A stretch of 64,000 bases of DNA, taken from Watersipora subatra (taxonomy: Eukaryota > Bryozoa > Gymnolaemata > Cheilostomatida > Watersiporidae). The stretch spans positions 75,188,538 to 75,252,537 of the forward strand of contig NC_088709.1 in the NCBI RefSeq assembly GCF_963576615.1, written 5' to 3'. The position numbers and the translations under genes were made by a program. The notes below the pieces were generated by a model. The model made no database searches. It was not told the DNA's origin and saw only the letters and a program-made list of their open reading frames with translations. Shown in pieces: positions 15,301 through 25,899 of this stretch (position 1 is the stretch's first letter; each line of letters opens with the position of its first letter).

Positions 15301-18300
15301 ACCTGAGCTAATCAACCCAGTACCTCCATCAACCTTTCGGAGCCTCAGACATGCTAATCTTTATTCTCTGTACTTTGGGAAAGAAGAAGCAAACGGATGG
15401 ACAGACAATAGCTAATAATAATATAAATCTTTGTAGGCTAAGCTGTCTGCTCACTATGCAACATCTGAATGTTAGTGTTTTATTAGTTCTATAGTCAGTC
15501 ATCCTGAGAATAAAATGGTTTTCTCGTCTATAGCATATCATTGAATGTCATAGGGGATAACTCCAAGTTTGCTAAAAGGGTAGGCTTTTCCGATTGCACA
15601 TTATGTAAACCATTCAGTGATAAGTATGTTTTCACAACTAGAGAATGCAAGTGCCATTTTAGTGTTTCACAAAACATGTATATAAGTTACTGTTGGGAGG
15701 GAGGTAAGGTGTTCAGTGTTGAGGTCGTCGTATGAAGAGGCGCATAGAGTGGGCAGTGGACATGCCTGGTTAGTATTAATTGATTTCTCTCCCTCAAAAA
15801 TATTCCTTCTATGTGTTAACTAAACTCTCACACTCATACGCTGTCATTAAACATTTACCTACACAATAGCCAAGCAAGATCAGATTCCTTCATTCATTAT
15901 AGTGGTAAATTGTAAATACATCCTAGTTGTTGGTGTATTATGTTCGAGCACTAAAATGTCTTCTCCTAAGTTTGTCAGAACCTGTCAACAATTTTATCTG
16001 AAGACTAAATATTTCAATTTCCCTGACTTATATAAACAGTTATGCAGTTTGAATATTTTAGTACAAAGCGTGAAAGTGGATCAGATAAAAATTAACTTGT
16101 TTTGCACTTCAATGCAGGGATCTCAGGCACCTGCCAACCCTCTGATGAAGATTAAGTCTATCAAACTTCTCAGTAGTCTGCTAGGCAAAGCGTCTCAATC
16201 AAAGACCAAACCATTTCCTCTCTCTCCTACCTCCAGTTCTCATCTTTCGAGGTTTCAGAAAAAAGTAAATGAATGGCTGCTTGTTTTATTATCTTTCTCT
16301 CTATTTTTGTTGCTCTCGTTCCTTGCAGTTCCTTGTTCTACTTTCTTGCAAGATCATATCTGTTAATATAATACTTCTCTATGAGTTGCTTGACAGCTCG
16401 TAACATAAGTTAAAATTGTATTGGAGCATTTGAAACAAAAAACTCAAGGAAAGGTTGAAGATGCAAATTGTGAGGTTTTTAGCATATATTATCTCGGTAA
16501 ATGTAACCATATAATAAACTGCCAGTCTCCTTTACTCTCCGCAGAAAATAAATACATGAGTGTATTAGTCGCTAAAATATATGTTTCTCATAAATATAAA
16601 AGTATACAGAAGTATATATGAAGTCAATGTGTGTGCGTACAATGAACAATCGTACAGAAAGACTGCACAAGTTCTGCTTACTTACTGGTAGCAAGCTCGT
16701 TATATATCGATGGAATGCGATAGGCTCCGCCCTTTTTATCGCAGCGCCTGATCTTCTCATTGTTGCGTAGCTAAGCATGCCGCCAGCTCCCTAGTGGCCG
16801 AGTCTCCTGCTGTGATAATGAGACTCGGCCCTGGTCACGGGCTCTGCCGTTACATAACAGTAAAACTTGCCTTATGTTCCTAGAGATACCTAAAGTCTAT
16901 TTGGGCAACTTTGACATGATACTCCATATGATACTCTAGTTCATTCACATTATGGCACATTTTGAAGAAAGCTGATTAAATTTTGGCACACTCGAAGATC
17001 TATGACTATCTAAGGAAGAGATGTCAAACTCAATTGTATAAAGGACCAAAATTCAAAACACAATCTAGATCGCAGGCCGAACAGGATAAACATTTATTGA
17101 ACACACTAAAACTAAATGTTTTTGGAACATAAATATGGATAAAAAATGACAGGAATATCACTCTGAAACCAACTTCTGATTAAATTGAGGCAATAAGTAT
17201 GCAGCAAGGCAGCTGAAGCGTTGCATTATGGGATCTGTAGTTCTGTGCAGTATTTTGTCATCAGTGCTCCAAATCAATGGGCTACGAATAACAATAATGT
17301 AAAAGGATCTTGCGGGCCTGATCTGATTACAAGGTGGGCCAGATGTGACCCAGAGGCTGTGAGTTGGACACATGTGATCTAAGGCAATGTTTCACCATGA
17401 AGTTGTGAAATTTGCTCAAATAGCCTCTGATAAACTCACCTTTTTACTGCTGTAATATCTAAGCGAAGTCTCTTTCTCAATTCACAGAAAGAATCGGTGA
17501 AACAAGCAGATAAAGACAGTTCATCAGCGGCTGGTGAGGAAAGCTTTGATCATTTCCTGGAGCGGAGAGCTATTGAGCCAACACCCCTAGAGCTACAGAT
17601 TCGAAAGGCACAAGAGATTAGGTGAGCCTTTTGTCATCTCTGTTATTATGGCTAAGGAAGCGATGAAACTTTCGGTGTCAAGAGCTGCAGTAACTTTTCT
17701 ACATCCTAAAACTTAACTTGTCATTATCTTTCAGTTTGGGTTTGTCAATTGAACACTCGCAAGATCCTTCTTTCTCGCCATGCAACTTACTATATTGTTT
17801 CAGTCTCTCTTTTTCTGCATGCAGTTAACTTGCTCTCAGTATAACCTTTTGTTGGCGTTGATAGTCATTTTAGTGTATCAAGACTTCTGGTGGCTGGCTA
17901 ATTCAAGACTGTTTTATTTTTACATTACAAACAATATATATGTGTATGCAAGTCATCAATGATTCACCATAGTGACGATTTCAGGTGCAAAGACAACAGC
18001 ACCGAGAAACAAACATATTGCCACATTATTGCAATTGTTGACAGTATGATTCAGGTGGCATACTTATGACCCTGATACACTACATCCCTTACCAATTTTA
18101 CAAAATTGAAAGCTTACGTAATACAGGTACATAGGCTACAAAGGAGGATATGACAATTTTTGACAATTCAATAAACATATAAACATATTCCTTCCTTTTC
18201 TTCCAAAAGCAGAAATATTCACATGAAACATATGCAAGATCTGTTGAGAAGTTCACACAGTACTAACTCAAATTCTGGCTGGACTAAACTAGAAACACTA

Positions 18301-21300
18301 CACACAGTAGATAGCAGAGAGACATCACACACAGTGAATGGCTGAATAACGTCACATTTCAAAATTGAGCAAACAGTGCTGACTGGCTAACTGACTAGTA
18401 GATTTACTGGCTAAGCTGACTGACTTAAAACAGGGAATCGTCGTCCTCGTAGTCAAATAATTTCTGTGCCTTCTCAACAGCTCTGATGTTATTCTTTGGG
18501 CAGGCAGGGGCTTTTGCTAAATGACCGTTGCCCCCACATTTAAAACATGCGCGCCCTTTTGCTGGGCACTTGTGGTTAATCCGTTGCTCTAAACCACAAT
18601 CACCACAGATTGCTTGTCCCTTGCTGAAACAATTCCTCTTGACTGCATTCATTTCAGATTTCACATCTGGAAGTGTAATCTGCTCTATAGCGACCTTGGC
18701 ATTTGCTTCTTGCAATAACACAGTAATATCAGTTAGCTTTGATTCCTCAAGTGCGATCAGCTTTGACCTCAGCATTGTGTCCCGCATGCCACGTAGAAAT
18801 TGTTCCACTAGGTTGACGTCCAGACTACTGGCAAACTCACATTGGCGAGCTGTCCTTTTCAAGCGGCTGACATATTCATTGAGATTCTCACCCGAATTCT
18901 GTCTCATCTCTCTGAATGAAAGTCGTTCCACCAGCCAGTGCTTTGACGTACCAAAGTGCTTGCATACAAGGTCAACTAGGCCACTGTATGTCAAATCCTT
19001 AGGCTTCTGTGGGGCTGCCAGATCTCGTATTGTATCGTATTGATAGCCTTTTAAGCCCATGAGCAGCATGTGCTGACGAGAGTCTCCCGTAACCTTGTTC
19101 ACAGCAAAATATATCTCCAACCGCTCCAAATATGACTCAACACTCGTAGAGTTGTCAAATTCTGGCAAATTAGCCATGGCTTTATTATCTGGCATCCTCG
19201 TCGCCAATTTAGTGTATCAAGACTTCTGGTGGCTGGCTAATTCAAGACTGTTTTATTTTTACATTACAAGCAATATATGTGTATGCAAGTCATCAATGAT
19301 TCACCATAGTGACGATTTCATGTGCAAAGACAACAGCACCGAGAAACAAACATATTGCCACATTATTGCAATTGTTGACAGTATGATTCAGGTGGCATAC
19401 TTATGACCCTGATACACTACAGTCATCAACCTAATGATGGTTTTTGTTACATGCCAAAAAAATGAAAATACAGAAATCAGGAATAATTGAGTGGGTTCAA
19501 CAAAAGAGCCTTAAAAGTTGTTAATCTAATTGTGGGCGAGTGGAGATAGTGGGTTGTAGTAACAGAAAGTTCATAAATTGAAATATACGATGGTGGATGT
19601 AGTATGTTGGTGTCATTGAATTGTAAATTTGATATTTATCTTATGTATGAGGGGACAACTACAATATGTATACTATATGTAGTTGACAACTACTATATGT
19701 ACGCCAAAGCAAAAAAAGAAGATAGAAATCAGGATTTAATTTGTGATTTGAACAGACGTGTTTCAAAAGTTAGTAATCCAATAGTATTGTTGAGGAGCCA
19801 GGATAGTGAAGGTTGTACTAACAGAAAGTTCATAAACTGAAACATATGATGGTGGTTGTAGTATGTTGGTGGTTATATTGTCCTAACCCCCAGAGCATTC
19901 TGCCACACCGCTCATTAGACAAGCGTTCTTTGCTACTTTTTCATTATCTCAGATCTTCGACAGTGAAACTTTGTCCCTTTTTTCATAGAAAGAATTGCTA
20001 AAACGATGCAGTGTAATTTATTAGTCACATCTTTCAGTTTGAACTAGAATCAGATAATGTATATATTCACATCATTTTAGGTTGCTTTACCAACAAGATT
20101 TTCTTCTGCGGAAGATCTCTGAAATGCTGGGAAGGTTTGACTCAGAGCTGCGTTACCTCTACTTTGAGAAGCTCAAACTGGATGTTGACTTGAAGAATGC
20201 TGATTTGCGGTACATTATTCTGTTTGAGGAGTTCCTCTTGCTCAAAGAGTATGAGAAACATGAAAATACACTCGGAAACAGACTCGCTGCCAAACAGCAG
20301 GAGAAGATCGACCAGCAGACGAAGGTGGGTGGGGTTATAAGTTTGATAGAAAACATTATAAGGTGTTAAATGTGTATCAATAACAGATTGCTTTAAACTC
20401 TGAAAACTTGCAACTCTCAATTGTGTAGGCTAGTCTCACTACAATATGACAGAGTTGGGTTAGAGGGTTTTTGTGCGTGACATTAGAAGCTCTCTAAGTT
20501 GACAGTCAAATCCACAAAATGAAAGATAATATGATCAGCTACCGAAATTTAATCATTTTAACTTGTGTTGTTTTTAAGCGTTAAGTTAATTTGAAGTTAT
20601 TTAAACATTTAATCATTTTATGTTTATCAAGCTAATGAATTTTCAACATTTCAGACAGCAGAGGTCGCTCAGAAAATTGAAATTAAGAAGAAGGACATTG
20701 AGAAGCTGCAGGAAAAGGAGAAAGCTCTGCATGCCATGTTCATTCAGTCCTTGGGAGATAACAACAAATTTAGCGACTACCTTACTAAAGTCTTCAAGAA
20801 AAAAATAAAGCGCTCAAAGAAGAAGGAGAATGCAGGGGGAGGTAACTACACTCATGTTTTGTTGTCACAATCATTCATGCATTACATATGCCATTATTAC
20901 GGCTATTACTAAAAGATTCATATTGCTATATATACTTTATTAGTAGATCTTGACAGTTTCTGCTGTATAACAGTAAAATGGCAGTAGATTTCATGGTTGT
21001 ACTAACTGATTAGGCCAAAGCAAAATACTATTTAAATGATACTGTGCTGTGTAGTTGGACAACACTAAAAGCTTGTTGTTGAGGTCAGTTGATGTATGTT
21101 TGTATAACTTCTTATTGTCATTGGTTATCATCAACAAAATGATATATTTTGCTACATTCCGATAGAAAAAGATTTAGAAGGTAGAAATCAGGAATTATTA
21201 AATGAGTTGATAATAGTTCACCTTTAAACTAGCTAGTGTAACTTTATTCATATGCATTGGTTCTATAGATTCAGATGATGAGAGCGAAGAGGAGTCTTCA

Positions 21301-24300
21301 GATGATGAGGATTGGTCGGAATCAGACGATGAGTCTGGCTCAGAGGGAGGAGGGTTTGACCTAGATATTTGTCCGCCTGGCTGTGATCAGTCCCTCTACA
21401 ATAATACAACACAATTACGGGAAAGGCGACTTGATATTGAAGAGGTACATGCAAAGAGACTTTCTGCAGAAAGCTAACCATTATAAAATGAAATGCTAAG
21501 TTTTTGAAAATTTATGTTGCGTCTGTTGGTTACCTATTGCTGTTTGTTGCCCAATAAAATAGAAACTTGTTTTTGACTTTGAGAACTAAGTTCTGGACAG
21601 TTGAAAAAGACATTCATCTGCAATTTAACCAGATTTTTGTGTTGCCTCTAATCGTCTGATATTATTTATGTTCAACTGTATGCTACAGTTTTAGAATGAA
21701 GTGGGACAAATACGTTGTCAATGCTTTATGCTTTTTCATTATGGTTGTTTAGGTGCTAACAGAGGAAAAGAAGAACAGAGATCAGTTAGTAAAAGATTCA
21801 GAAAACATCACCAAGAGGACTCGAGTAATATTGGCAGGTTTGAAGTCAGCTGAGGCAGACCTGGAAGCGTTCCAAGTAAGTTAGCTCTCTGTTGTCTAAC
21901 TAGATGTCACTATTTTCCTTTCGTGCCTTCATATTTTAAAGTGCCTTTCTCTCTCACTTGCTAATATTACTCTCAATTGATAGCTTGAGAAACAACAGAA
22001 GTTGAACGAGTTTGACATCGTAGTCACACTGAGGTTACACCAGATTCTGCACAATGAGAACGGAAGGTTACCAAATGATCTTCTACAGTGCCTCGTTTTC
22101 AACTCTCCCGACCTCGTCAGACTCTCTCACAGAATCAAAGAACTCGAACACGAAAAAGCTGTCCAGAAGCGACAACAGAAGTAAGTAACGGCTGATTTCA
22201 TCAAAGTTGTCATCCTTAAATTGGTCTTTCATAGACAGCATGATGGCTTTGACTTACCATATAGTTTGAGTTCTGGGCATTCTAGAGCATAATACTATTC
22301 TTAACATTTGAGTGACTTTTCAACTGAAAGGCACAAAGATGGTTGTGTATTCCGCAAAGTTAGCTTAACTATCTGGAATGATCTATTGAAATTAAGCAGT
22401 ATGAAACCTACATCTTAAATTATGAAAATTTTTGCAGGCCATTTATTAGCAAGAAGGAAGAAAAATGAGAGTCGGTTTTTAACTCTCATGTTCTTTACAG
22501 TGCTTACTAATTCTGAACTCAACATAGTTTGTAAATCTCTCAGTTTACAAAACTGAGAGATTTACTAATTATATTGAGTTAAGAATGAGTTTCGTTAGTT
22601 ATTATATCACTTTTATGTAGGTGAGATATTGAGACTCGTATGCTGCTCTTGTATACAACTCTCGTTGTTGGTCTGTCTAGAGACAACAAGAAAAAACACA
22701 TTCAGCTCATTAAAGACAGGAAGCTTTTTGATGGGAAGATCGGAGAGTTGGAAGCCAAGTGCGATGAAGAAATGGTTCTCAAGTTTGGCCGGATTGTTGA
22801 CCTAGAAGAACTGGAGCAGGTGACCGTCAATAGACAGGTGGAAGAGCTCAAGGAAAAACTTCGTGTTACAGAAATTGAATGTTCAGACGATCTAAAGAGA
22901 TATGAGGTAGTTATCATTCAATCATCAATATAGTTTTTACATCGCAAGTAAGTGGGCGATTGTGGTTATTATTGTTATTGAAAATTAATACTCTGATAGT
23001 CTATTGTGCCCCGAGTGATGATCAAGTACAATAACATACATGCAATTATTCTGCAAAGCCAGTGAGTGGTCGATTGGCACAGTTGATGGTGTGTCGATCT
23101 TCCATGCTGAAGGTCATATGTTCAAATCTGGTGAAGAGCAAAATATTTTTTTCAGCCTTTAACAGTAGCTTTGGACAGACAAACTGACACAGATCTTATT
23201 ATAGTAAATATTCAACATTCTTAAGATTTATTCCTTCAAGTTCAAAGTTTATTTGGCGCTGTCAATAAATGTGCAATCATAACTTCGAAGCTATCAAAAC
23301 AATAATTTTTTTCAAAAACTTCTAGTAGGCTATTGAAAAAAAAACTAGAAGTATGGCGAAAAAAGTTTTTTTTTCAAATCTTTTAGTCTTTTTTTTTTCT
23401 AATAGTCATGATATTATGTCCAGTAGGCTATCCAAACTAACAGAAAATGTTTTATCTTGTCTTTAATATGTCAAAGCCTCAACATATTTTTATACTACTG
23501 TGATTAAAAGTTTTACTTAAATTCTGATGCTGTCCGATATTCACAGGAAAAGATCCGTCGAAGAAAAGACAAAATAACAGACTTGATCCGAGAGAATACG
23601 AACAGAATAGAAACACTGAACATGATGCAGACAGAGAAAAGAGATCTTCAGCTTCAACTTGACAGTAAACAGAAGAGCCTGGTGAGTCTGGACTGTATCT
23701 TTGCATTAATACTGTGTTATTTCTCTTCGCCACAAATTGAAGATTGAACAATTTAACGATACTATTGGATCCGCTACATTTAAGGGGCATACGAATGGGC
23801 TTTCGTAAAGCATTCAGGATTTAATTGTGTAAATCTCACTTTTTTAAGAAGTTTCTAGTAGGTTTATCTGGAGTAAATTAAGAAGTTATCACAAACAAGA
23901 GTTGATAACTTCAAATCAAGTGTTTTATTGTAAGTAGCTAAGCATATGCTTGGGGAGCATCATTAAAAACTGGCTCGAAATCTCTCCAAATGTTTTAATT
24001 TATTTTAGACTACGATAACTGTATGCTTGTTTTATAATAAACTGGCCGGGCAATGACCCTTTTGTCTTTCATTCTCAATCAAATAGCCTGCAGGTGGGTG
24101 TTTGAGAGGCTGATTTTTAGGGACCAGACAGAGTTTTAAAGCCAATTATTTTAACAAACTTGTGGAAGGCACGGAGTATACTGTATGTGTGTGGAGTTTG
24201 AATGAAATTAGCCAAAGATTTGGAAAAGCATGGAGTCTACGCTGAATGTTTGATAAGTGCAATAGACATAGACACATAGACAAATACAATAACAAAGTAA

Positions 24301-24787
24301 AAAGTGGGATATATTGATATATCAGCCTTTAGTCTATTATATCTGGTATACAGATTCATCAACAGCTCATGAAAGAGTAATTTACTGAGTCAGTCACATT
24401 TCACTGGAAGCTGAATTTAGAGGATAACTCCAAGACAATTATTGCTTGTGTACACCCCGTCCACAATAAGTATTGTCTTTAAATTGTGTCAGGCATGCCT
24501 TTTTAGACTTACCGGATTTACCCTAAGTAAAGCATTGCTGTTAGTTAGTTGTCAGAGTCAGCTGTTGACATGCTCCGATGTTTTGACAGGGTGGAGAGTT
24601 TAGTGGAGTCCGTAAAGCGGACGTGCACGAAAAACAGAGGCTAATCCAGTTGGTGCAGCTACAAGCGCAGGAAGTTGATGCTCTCAAGGAAGAAATAGTA
24701 ATGCTCTCACATAAAGGAGGCCATATCCTTCCTCCAGCTCAACCACCTATACCCGGGGAGCCGCTGCCAATTTCAAGGCTGCAGTGA
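305..24787 (+). CDS. CFAP44: CFAP44 (WDR52), cilia- and flagella-associated protein 44, 3' portion, 27 exons
   Basis: Axonemal protein. With CFAP43 it forms the tether/tether-head complex that anchors inner dynein arm I1 (family knowledge). Exons read from sequence: 305-547, 923-1051, 1718-1903, 2612-2751, 4096-4229, 4936-5034, 6787-6955, 7588-7766, 8405-8549, 8869-9031, 9362-9492, 10103-10293, 11462-11479, 12108-12290, 12700-12860, 13506-13690, 14394-14547, 16118-16264, 17488-17621, 20081-20324, 20655-20841, 21269-21444, 21753-21875, 21984-22180, 22681-22906, 23547-23681, 24590-24787. All introns are GT-AG, phases agree throughout, and the sum is 4377 nt (1458 codons plus TGA). Window residues 1-190 hold WD40 blades (GADKTVRVHDY; TLATASEDGSVFFF). 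A charged KE-rich linker follows near 233-300, then FWLSMDDFDAGYLY near 312. From about 480 it is coiled coil, with WNELYANRP near 696, LKNADLRYI near 1000, CPPGCD near 1142 and KGGHILPP near the C-terminus. A Gly-rich run lies in exon 17. Human CFAP44 is about 1850 aa, so roughly 400 N-terminal residues lie upstream. Exon 4's acceptor and exon 13 are the least certain. Confidence 0.93.
3031..3806. mobile_element. Nonautonomous hAT-type DNA element in CFAP44 intron 4
   Basis: Imperfect terminal inverted repeats start CAGGCCCATATTC on the left and end GAATACAGGCCTG on the right. They are flanked by a perfect 8-bp target duplication CCTTGTAT (3023-3030 and 3807-3814), the size typical of hAT transposons. 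GCCGCCCCAACTTT occurs near both ends. No transposase is visible. Other repeats are nested inside, including one starting CAGTCAAACTCGCATAACTC near 3102 (pogo/Tc1-like style) and a MITE arm near 3480-3660. Confidence 0.8.
3479..3660. mobile_element. Internally deleted copy of the long-TIR MITE seen at 59.9 and 63.4 kb
   Basis: Both arms of the MITE family are recognisable here, with the centre missing. The right arm (TGAGCGTTTTAAC, then AATCTAAAAACATTCCTGCA, then GTCACATCACC) matches the right arms at 60.2 and 63.7 kb at moderate divergence. It sits inside the hAT-type element. Confidence 0.5.
4640..4825. repeat. 15-bp minisatellite (TAGCCAATCAATGAG type)
   Basis: About twelve imperfect copies of a roughly 15-bp unit in CFAP44 intron 5, upstream of exon 6. 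Confidence 0.85.
5482..6654 (+). mobile_element. Helentron (Helitron2-type) element, copy 1
   Basis: Begins CCCACGACCAAA (5482-5493) and carries the inverted copy TTTGGTCGTGGG at 6620-6631, about 20 bp before a terminal CTAG followed by T (6651-6654). Such asymmetric terminal inverted repeats characterise Helentrons (known family feature). The 3' half encodes the C-terminal end of a PIF1-type helicase. Copies lie at 28683-29742 (+) and about 55542-56290 (-). It occupies CFAP44 intron 6. Confidence 0.72.
6156..6386 (+). pseudogene. C-terminal fragment of a Helitron/Helentron PIF1-like helicase
   Basis: Encodes GLTIHKSQG, then a stretch ending FVALSRVRNINDLL, then a basic tail and stop at 6384-6386. 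TIHKSQG with VALSRVR is the hallmark of the last helicase motifs (V/VI) of PIF1-family helicases in Helitron Rep/Hel proteins. The reading frame extends a few codons upstream (ILLDLALG). The Rep domain and the rest of the helicase are absent, so this is a non-functional remnant. A frame-shifted homologue lies on the minus strand at 56142-56290. Confidence 0.85.
8000..8295. repeat. Minisatellite of TTGACATGTGTCAAATTTCC-type units
   Basis: About seven degenerate copies of a roughly 35-40 bp unit rich in TGACATGTCA palindromes, in CFAP44 intron 8, close upstream of exon 9. Confidence 0.8.
11462..11479 (+). CDS. CFAP44: Candidate 18-nt microexon of CFAP44 (exon 13)
   Basis: Bounded by a T-rich acceptor (AG at 11460-11461) and donor GTTTGT. 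Phase 1 on both sides fits exon 12 and exon 14 and adds six residues (ATPHTA). Skipping it also keeps frame, so it could be a cassette exon or a false call. Confidence 0.5.
12846..12998. repeat. Tandem triplication spanning the exon 15 donor site
   Basis: A roughly 48-bp unit containing GAGTTGGTAGGTATC is present three times. The first copy is the real exon 15/intron 15 junction (GT at 12861); copies at 12909 and 12956 reproduce the same donor. Confidence 0.85.
13785..14165. repeat. Simple tandem repeats in CFAP44 intron 16
   Basis: Four copies of a 20-bp unit (GACTACTGCATTTAGGGTCT type) are followed by a looser series of CCAACACT/AATGACC words. No coding signal. Confidence 0.7.
16796..16830. 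other. Perfect 11-bp-stem hairpin in CFAP44 intron 18
   Basis: GGCCGAGTCTC and GAGACTCGGCC enclose a 13-nt loop in a locally GC-rich patch of an AT-rich intron. Confidence 0.7.
17016..17376. mobile_element. Small nonautonomous hAT-type element in CFAP44 intron 18
   Basis: Left end AAGAGATGTCAAACTC, right end GTTGGACACATGTG, with an 8-bp target duplication ATCTAAGG at 17008-17015 and 17377-17384. The interior carries GCAGGCCGAAC and GCGGGCCTGATC words typical of hAT-derived MITEs. No transposase. Confidence 0.75.
17869..18084 (-). repeat. 3' LTR of the gag-only element
   Basis: About 216 bp. Near-identical to 19208-19421, with differences mainly in a short AT tract near the middle. Confidence 0.93.
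18425..19195 (-). CDS. Retrotransposon Gag protein with zinc knuckles
   Basis: An intact frame of 256 codons from ATG at 19195-19193, about 12 nt past the 5' LTR. An N-terminal retrotrans_gag-like helical region (YLERLEIYF, REMRQNSGENLNEYVSRL, QFLRGMRD) is followed by a Cys/His-rich tail. CGDC...INHKCPAKG is a first knuckle, and CFKCGGNGH...C is a second with six residues before the last Cys instead of the usual four. The layout resembles Ty3/Gypsy-type Gag. It ends with an acidic DYEDDDSLF. The intact frame despite loss of pol suggests youth or retained Gag function. Confidence 0.9.
   Translation of the reverse strand: MPDNKAMANLPEFDNSTSVESYLERLEIYFAVNKVTGDSRQHMLLMGLKGYQYDTIRDLAAPQKPKDLTYSGLVDLVCKHFGTSKHWLVERLSFREMRQNSGENLNEYVSRLKRTARQCEFASSLDVNLVEQFLRGMRDTMLRSKLIALEESKLTDITVLLQEANAKVAIEQITLPDVKSEMNAVKRNCFSKGQAICGDCGLEQRINHKCPAKGRACFKCGGNGHLAKAPACPKNNIRAVEKAQKLFDYEDDDSLF
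19208..19421 (-). repeat. 5' LTR of the gag-only element
   Basis: About 214 bp, upstream of the gag frame on the minus strand; followed by the GT at 19422 of the target duplication GTCAT. Confidence 0.93.
19455..19870. repeat. Diverged direct duplication of about 250 bp
   Basis: Two copies of a block containing GAAATCAGGA, AGTGGAGATAGTG-like sequence and ACAGAAAGTTCATAAA...GATGGTGG...GTAGTATGTTGG occur back to back in CFAP44 intron 19. Confidence 0.65.
22508..22590. repeat. Near-perfect palindromic hairpin in CFAP44 intron 24
   Basis: Arms centred on AATCTCTCAGTTT / AAACTGAGAGATT extend outward with AACTCAA / TTGAGTT, giving a roughly 80-bp foldback of MITE-like shape. Confidence 0.7.
23046..23215 (+). 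mobile_element. tRNA-derived SINE, family 1
   Basis: Box-A-like ATTGGCACAGTTGATGG and box-B-like TATGTTCAAATCTGG are followed by the family tail TTTTTCAGCCTTTAAC...TTTGGACAGACAAACTG...TTATTATAGTAAA. The tail is shared with 32027-32195 and 57815-57970. In CFAP44 intron 25. Confidence 0.7.
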
Positions 24788-25814
24788 GCAGCTGAAATAA
24801 GCATTAGAATTCTGTCAAATCTCCGTCCAAACTTTACTCTTTAGTTATTTTTGATGCAAATGTCTTCAAGGAGAAAATTTTTACCTCTCCATGTAACTTC
24901 ACTACAAACTCTATCATAAGTGTGCTGACACTCTTATTAGAGAGTTGTCTCATCACGCTCTAAATCCGTTCAACGCGCATATTTCAGCTGTGCTACTGAA
25001 TTTTGAGAGTTCTTATCTATACTAAGATTTCTGTATGCTGCCTATAATTATAATGTTTTGCATACATCACTTTATTATAATATATTTTAGATGATTATAT
25101 ATTGCATTCTGGTTATTATACCATACAGTCTGGTAAACAGCGTTTGGCATCAGATTATCACAAGCTATAAGTAGCATCCGCCATCAGCCCGTACTTCTGT
25201 GTGTCATGGGTGAGACATCAAGTGGTACAGATATAGTTTCACAGTAAAATTTTGTTTGCTGTAGTCAATGTTAAAAACAAACATAGTTAAAACTTATTTT
25301 CAAGTTGAAGACAGTTATTATTTCTCCATGGTACAGCTGAGGAATGATGAACCCTGTTATATACATGTAGATGGCTAATGGAAGTAGTGACAACAACCTG
25401 TTTTCATTCTGAAACATATTCTAGCCTTTAGAAATTCCATAAATGCGACATATGTACTTGCCAGTCAATAGCACAGATTTATTGTCCGCTCTTAGTCTTC
25501 CCCATGGTTAGATAACTCTTAGAAATGTGATGTGCTAAATGCTATTTGTAGCATTTTAGATATCGCATTATAATATAAATTAGCAGAAAAGCTAATGCAG
25601 GAGTTGAATGTAGCTTTTTATTGAACAACCAGTCATGGATCTGCCCAGCTTTATTGTGTTGAACCTAGTAATGCAAGAGCCAGCCTGCATAGAAGCCTAA
25701 CTGCCTAATTATTTCGCGTCTCACAGTAATGTGAAAAATATCGCATTATCTAGCTAGTAAAACTTTGTATGTAATTGTAAGTGTTTAGTGTAGTAAATGA
25801 TTTAACAAAATAAA
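24788..25814 (+). other. CFAP44 3' UTR
   Basis: About 1 kb of non-coding AT-rich sequence between the CFAP44 stop and the first AATAAA. Confidence 0.6.
25809..25814 (+). terminator. Poly(A) signal AATAAA, likely CFAP44
   Basis: The only canonical hexamer I see downstream of the CFAP44 stop before the opposite-strand gene. Confidence 0.65.
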
Positions 25815-25877
25815 ATATATATATAGCTTTATTGCTATATTATTTTGTATTTCATTACCATACAAACAAGTGCATTG

Positions 25878-25883
25878 TTTATT
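25878..25883 (-). terminator. Poly(A) signal AATAAA for the minus-strand zinc-finger gene
   Basis: Lies 17 nt beyond the stop at 25900-25902 on the minus strand and about 65 bp from the CFAP44 hexamer, so the two genes converge with almost touching 3' ends. Confidence 0.65.
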
Positions 25884-25899
25884 GAAAAACCACCACTAG

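Larger units (their letters stand above)
17869..19421 (-). mobile_element. Gag-only LTR retrotransposon in CFAP44 intron 19
   Basis: Nearly identical direct LTRs at 17869-18084 and 19208-19421 bracket a roughly 1.1-kb interior. The flanking 5-bp target duplication is GTCAT (17864-17868, 19422-19426). On the minus strand the LTR starts TGTAGTGTATCA and ends with its near inverse. A primer-binding-like TTGGCGACGAGG follows the 5' LTR, and a purine tract (GGTAAGGGA) precedes the 3' LTR. Only gag is encoded: no protease, reverse transcriptase, RNase H or integrase. High LTR identity implies recent insertion. It must have moved with enzymes from another element. Confidence 0.93.

Noticed and set aside
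15902-16366. 154-codon plus frame
   Set aside because: Only the part from 16118 to 16264 is CFAP44 exon 18; the rest is read-through of intron.
18528-19043. 171-codon plus frame
   Set aside because: Antisense shadow of the retrotransposon gag.
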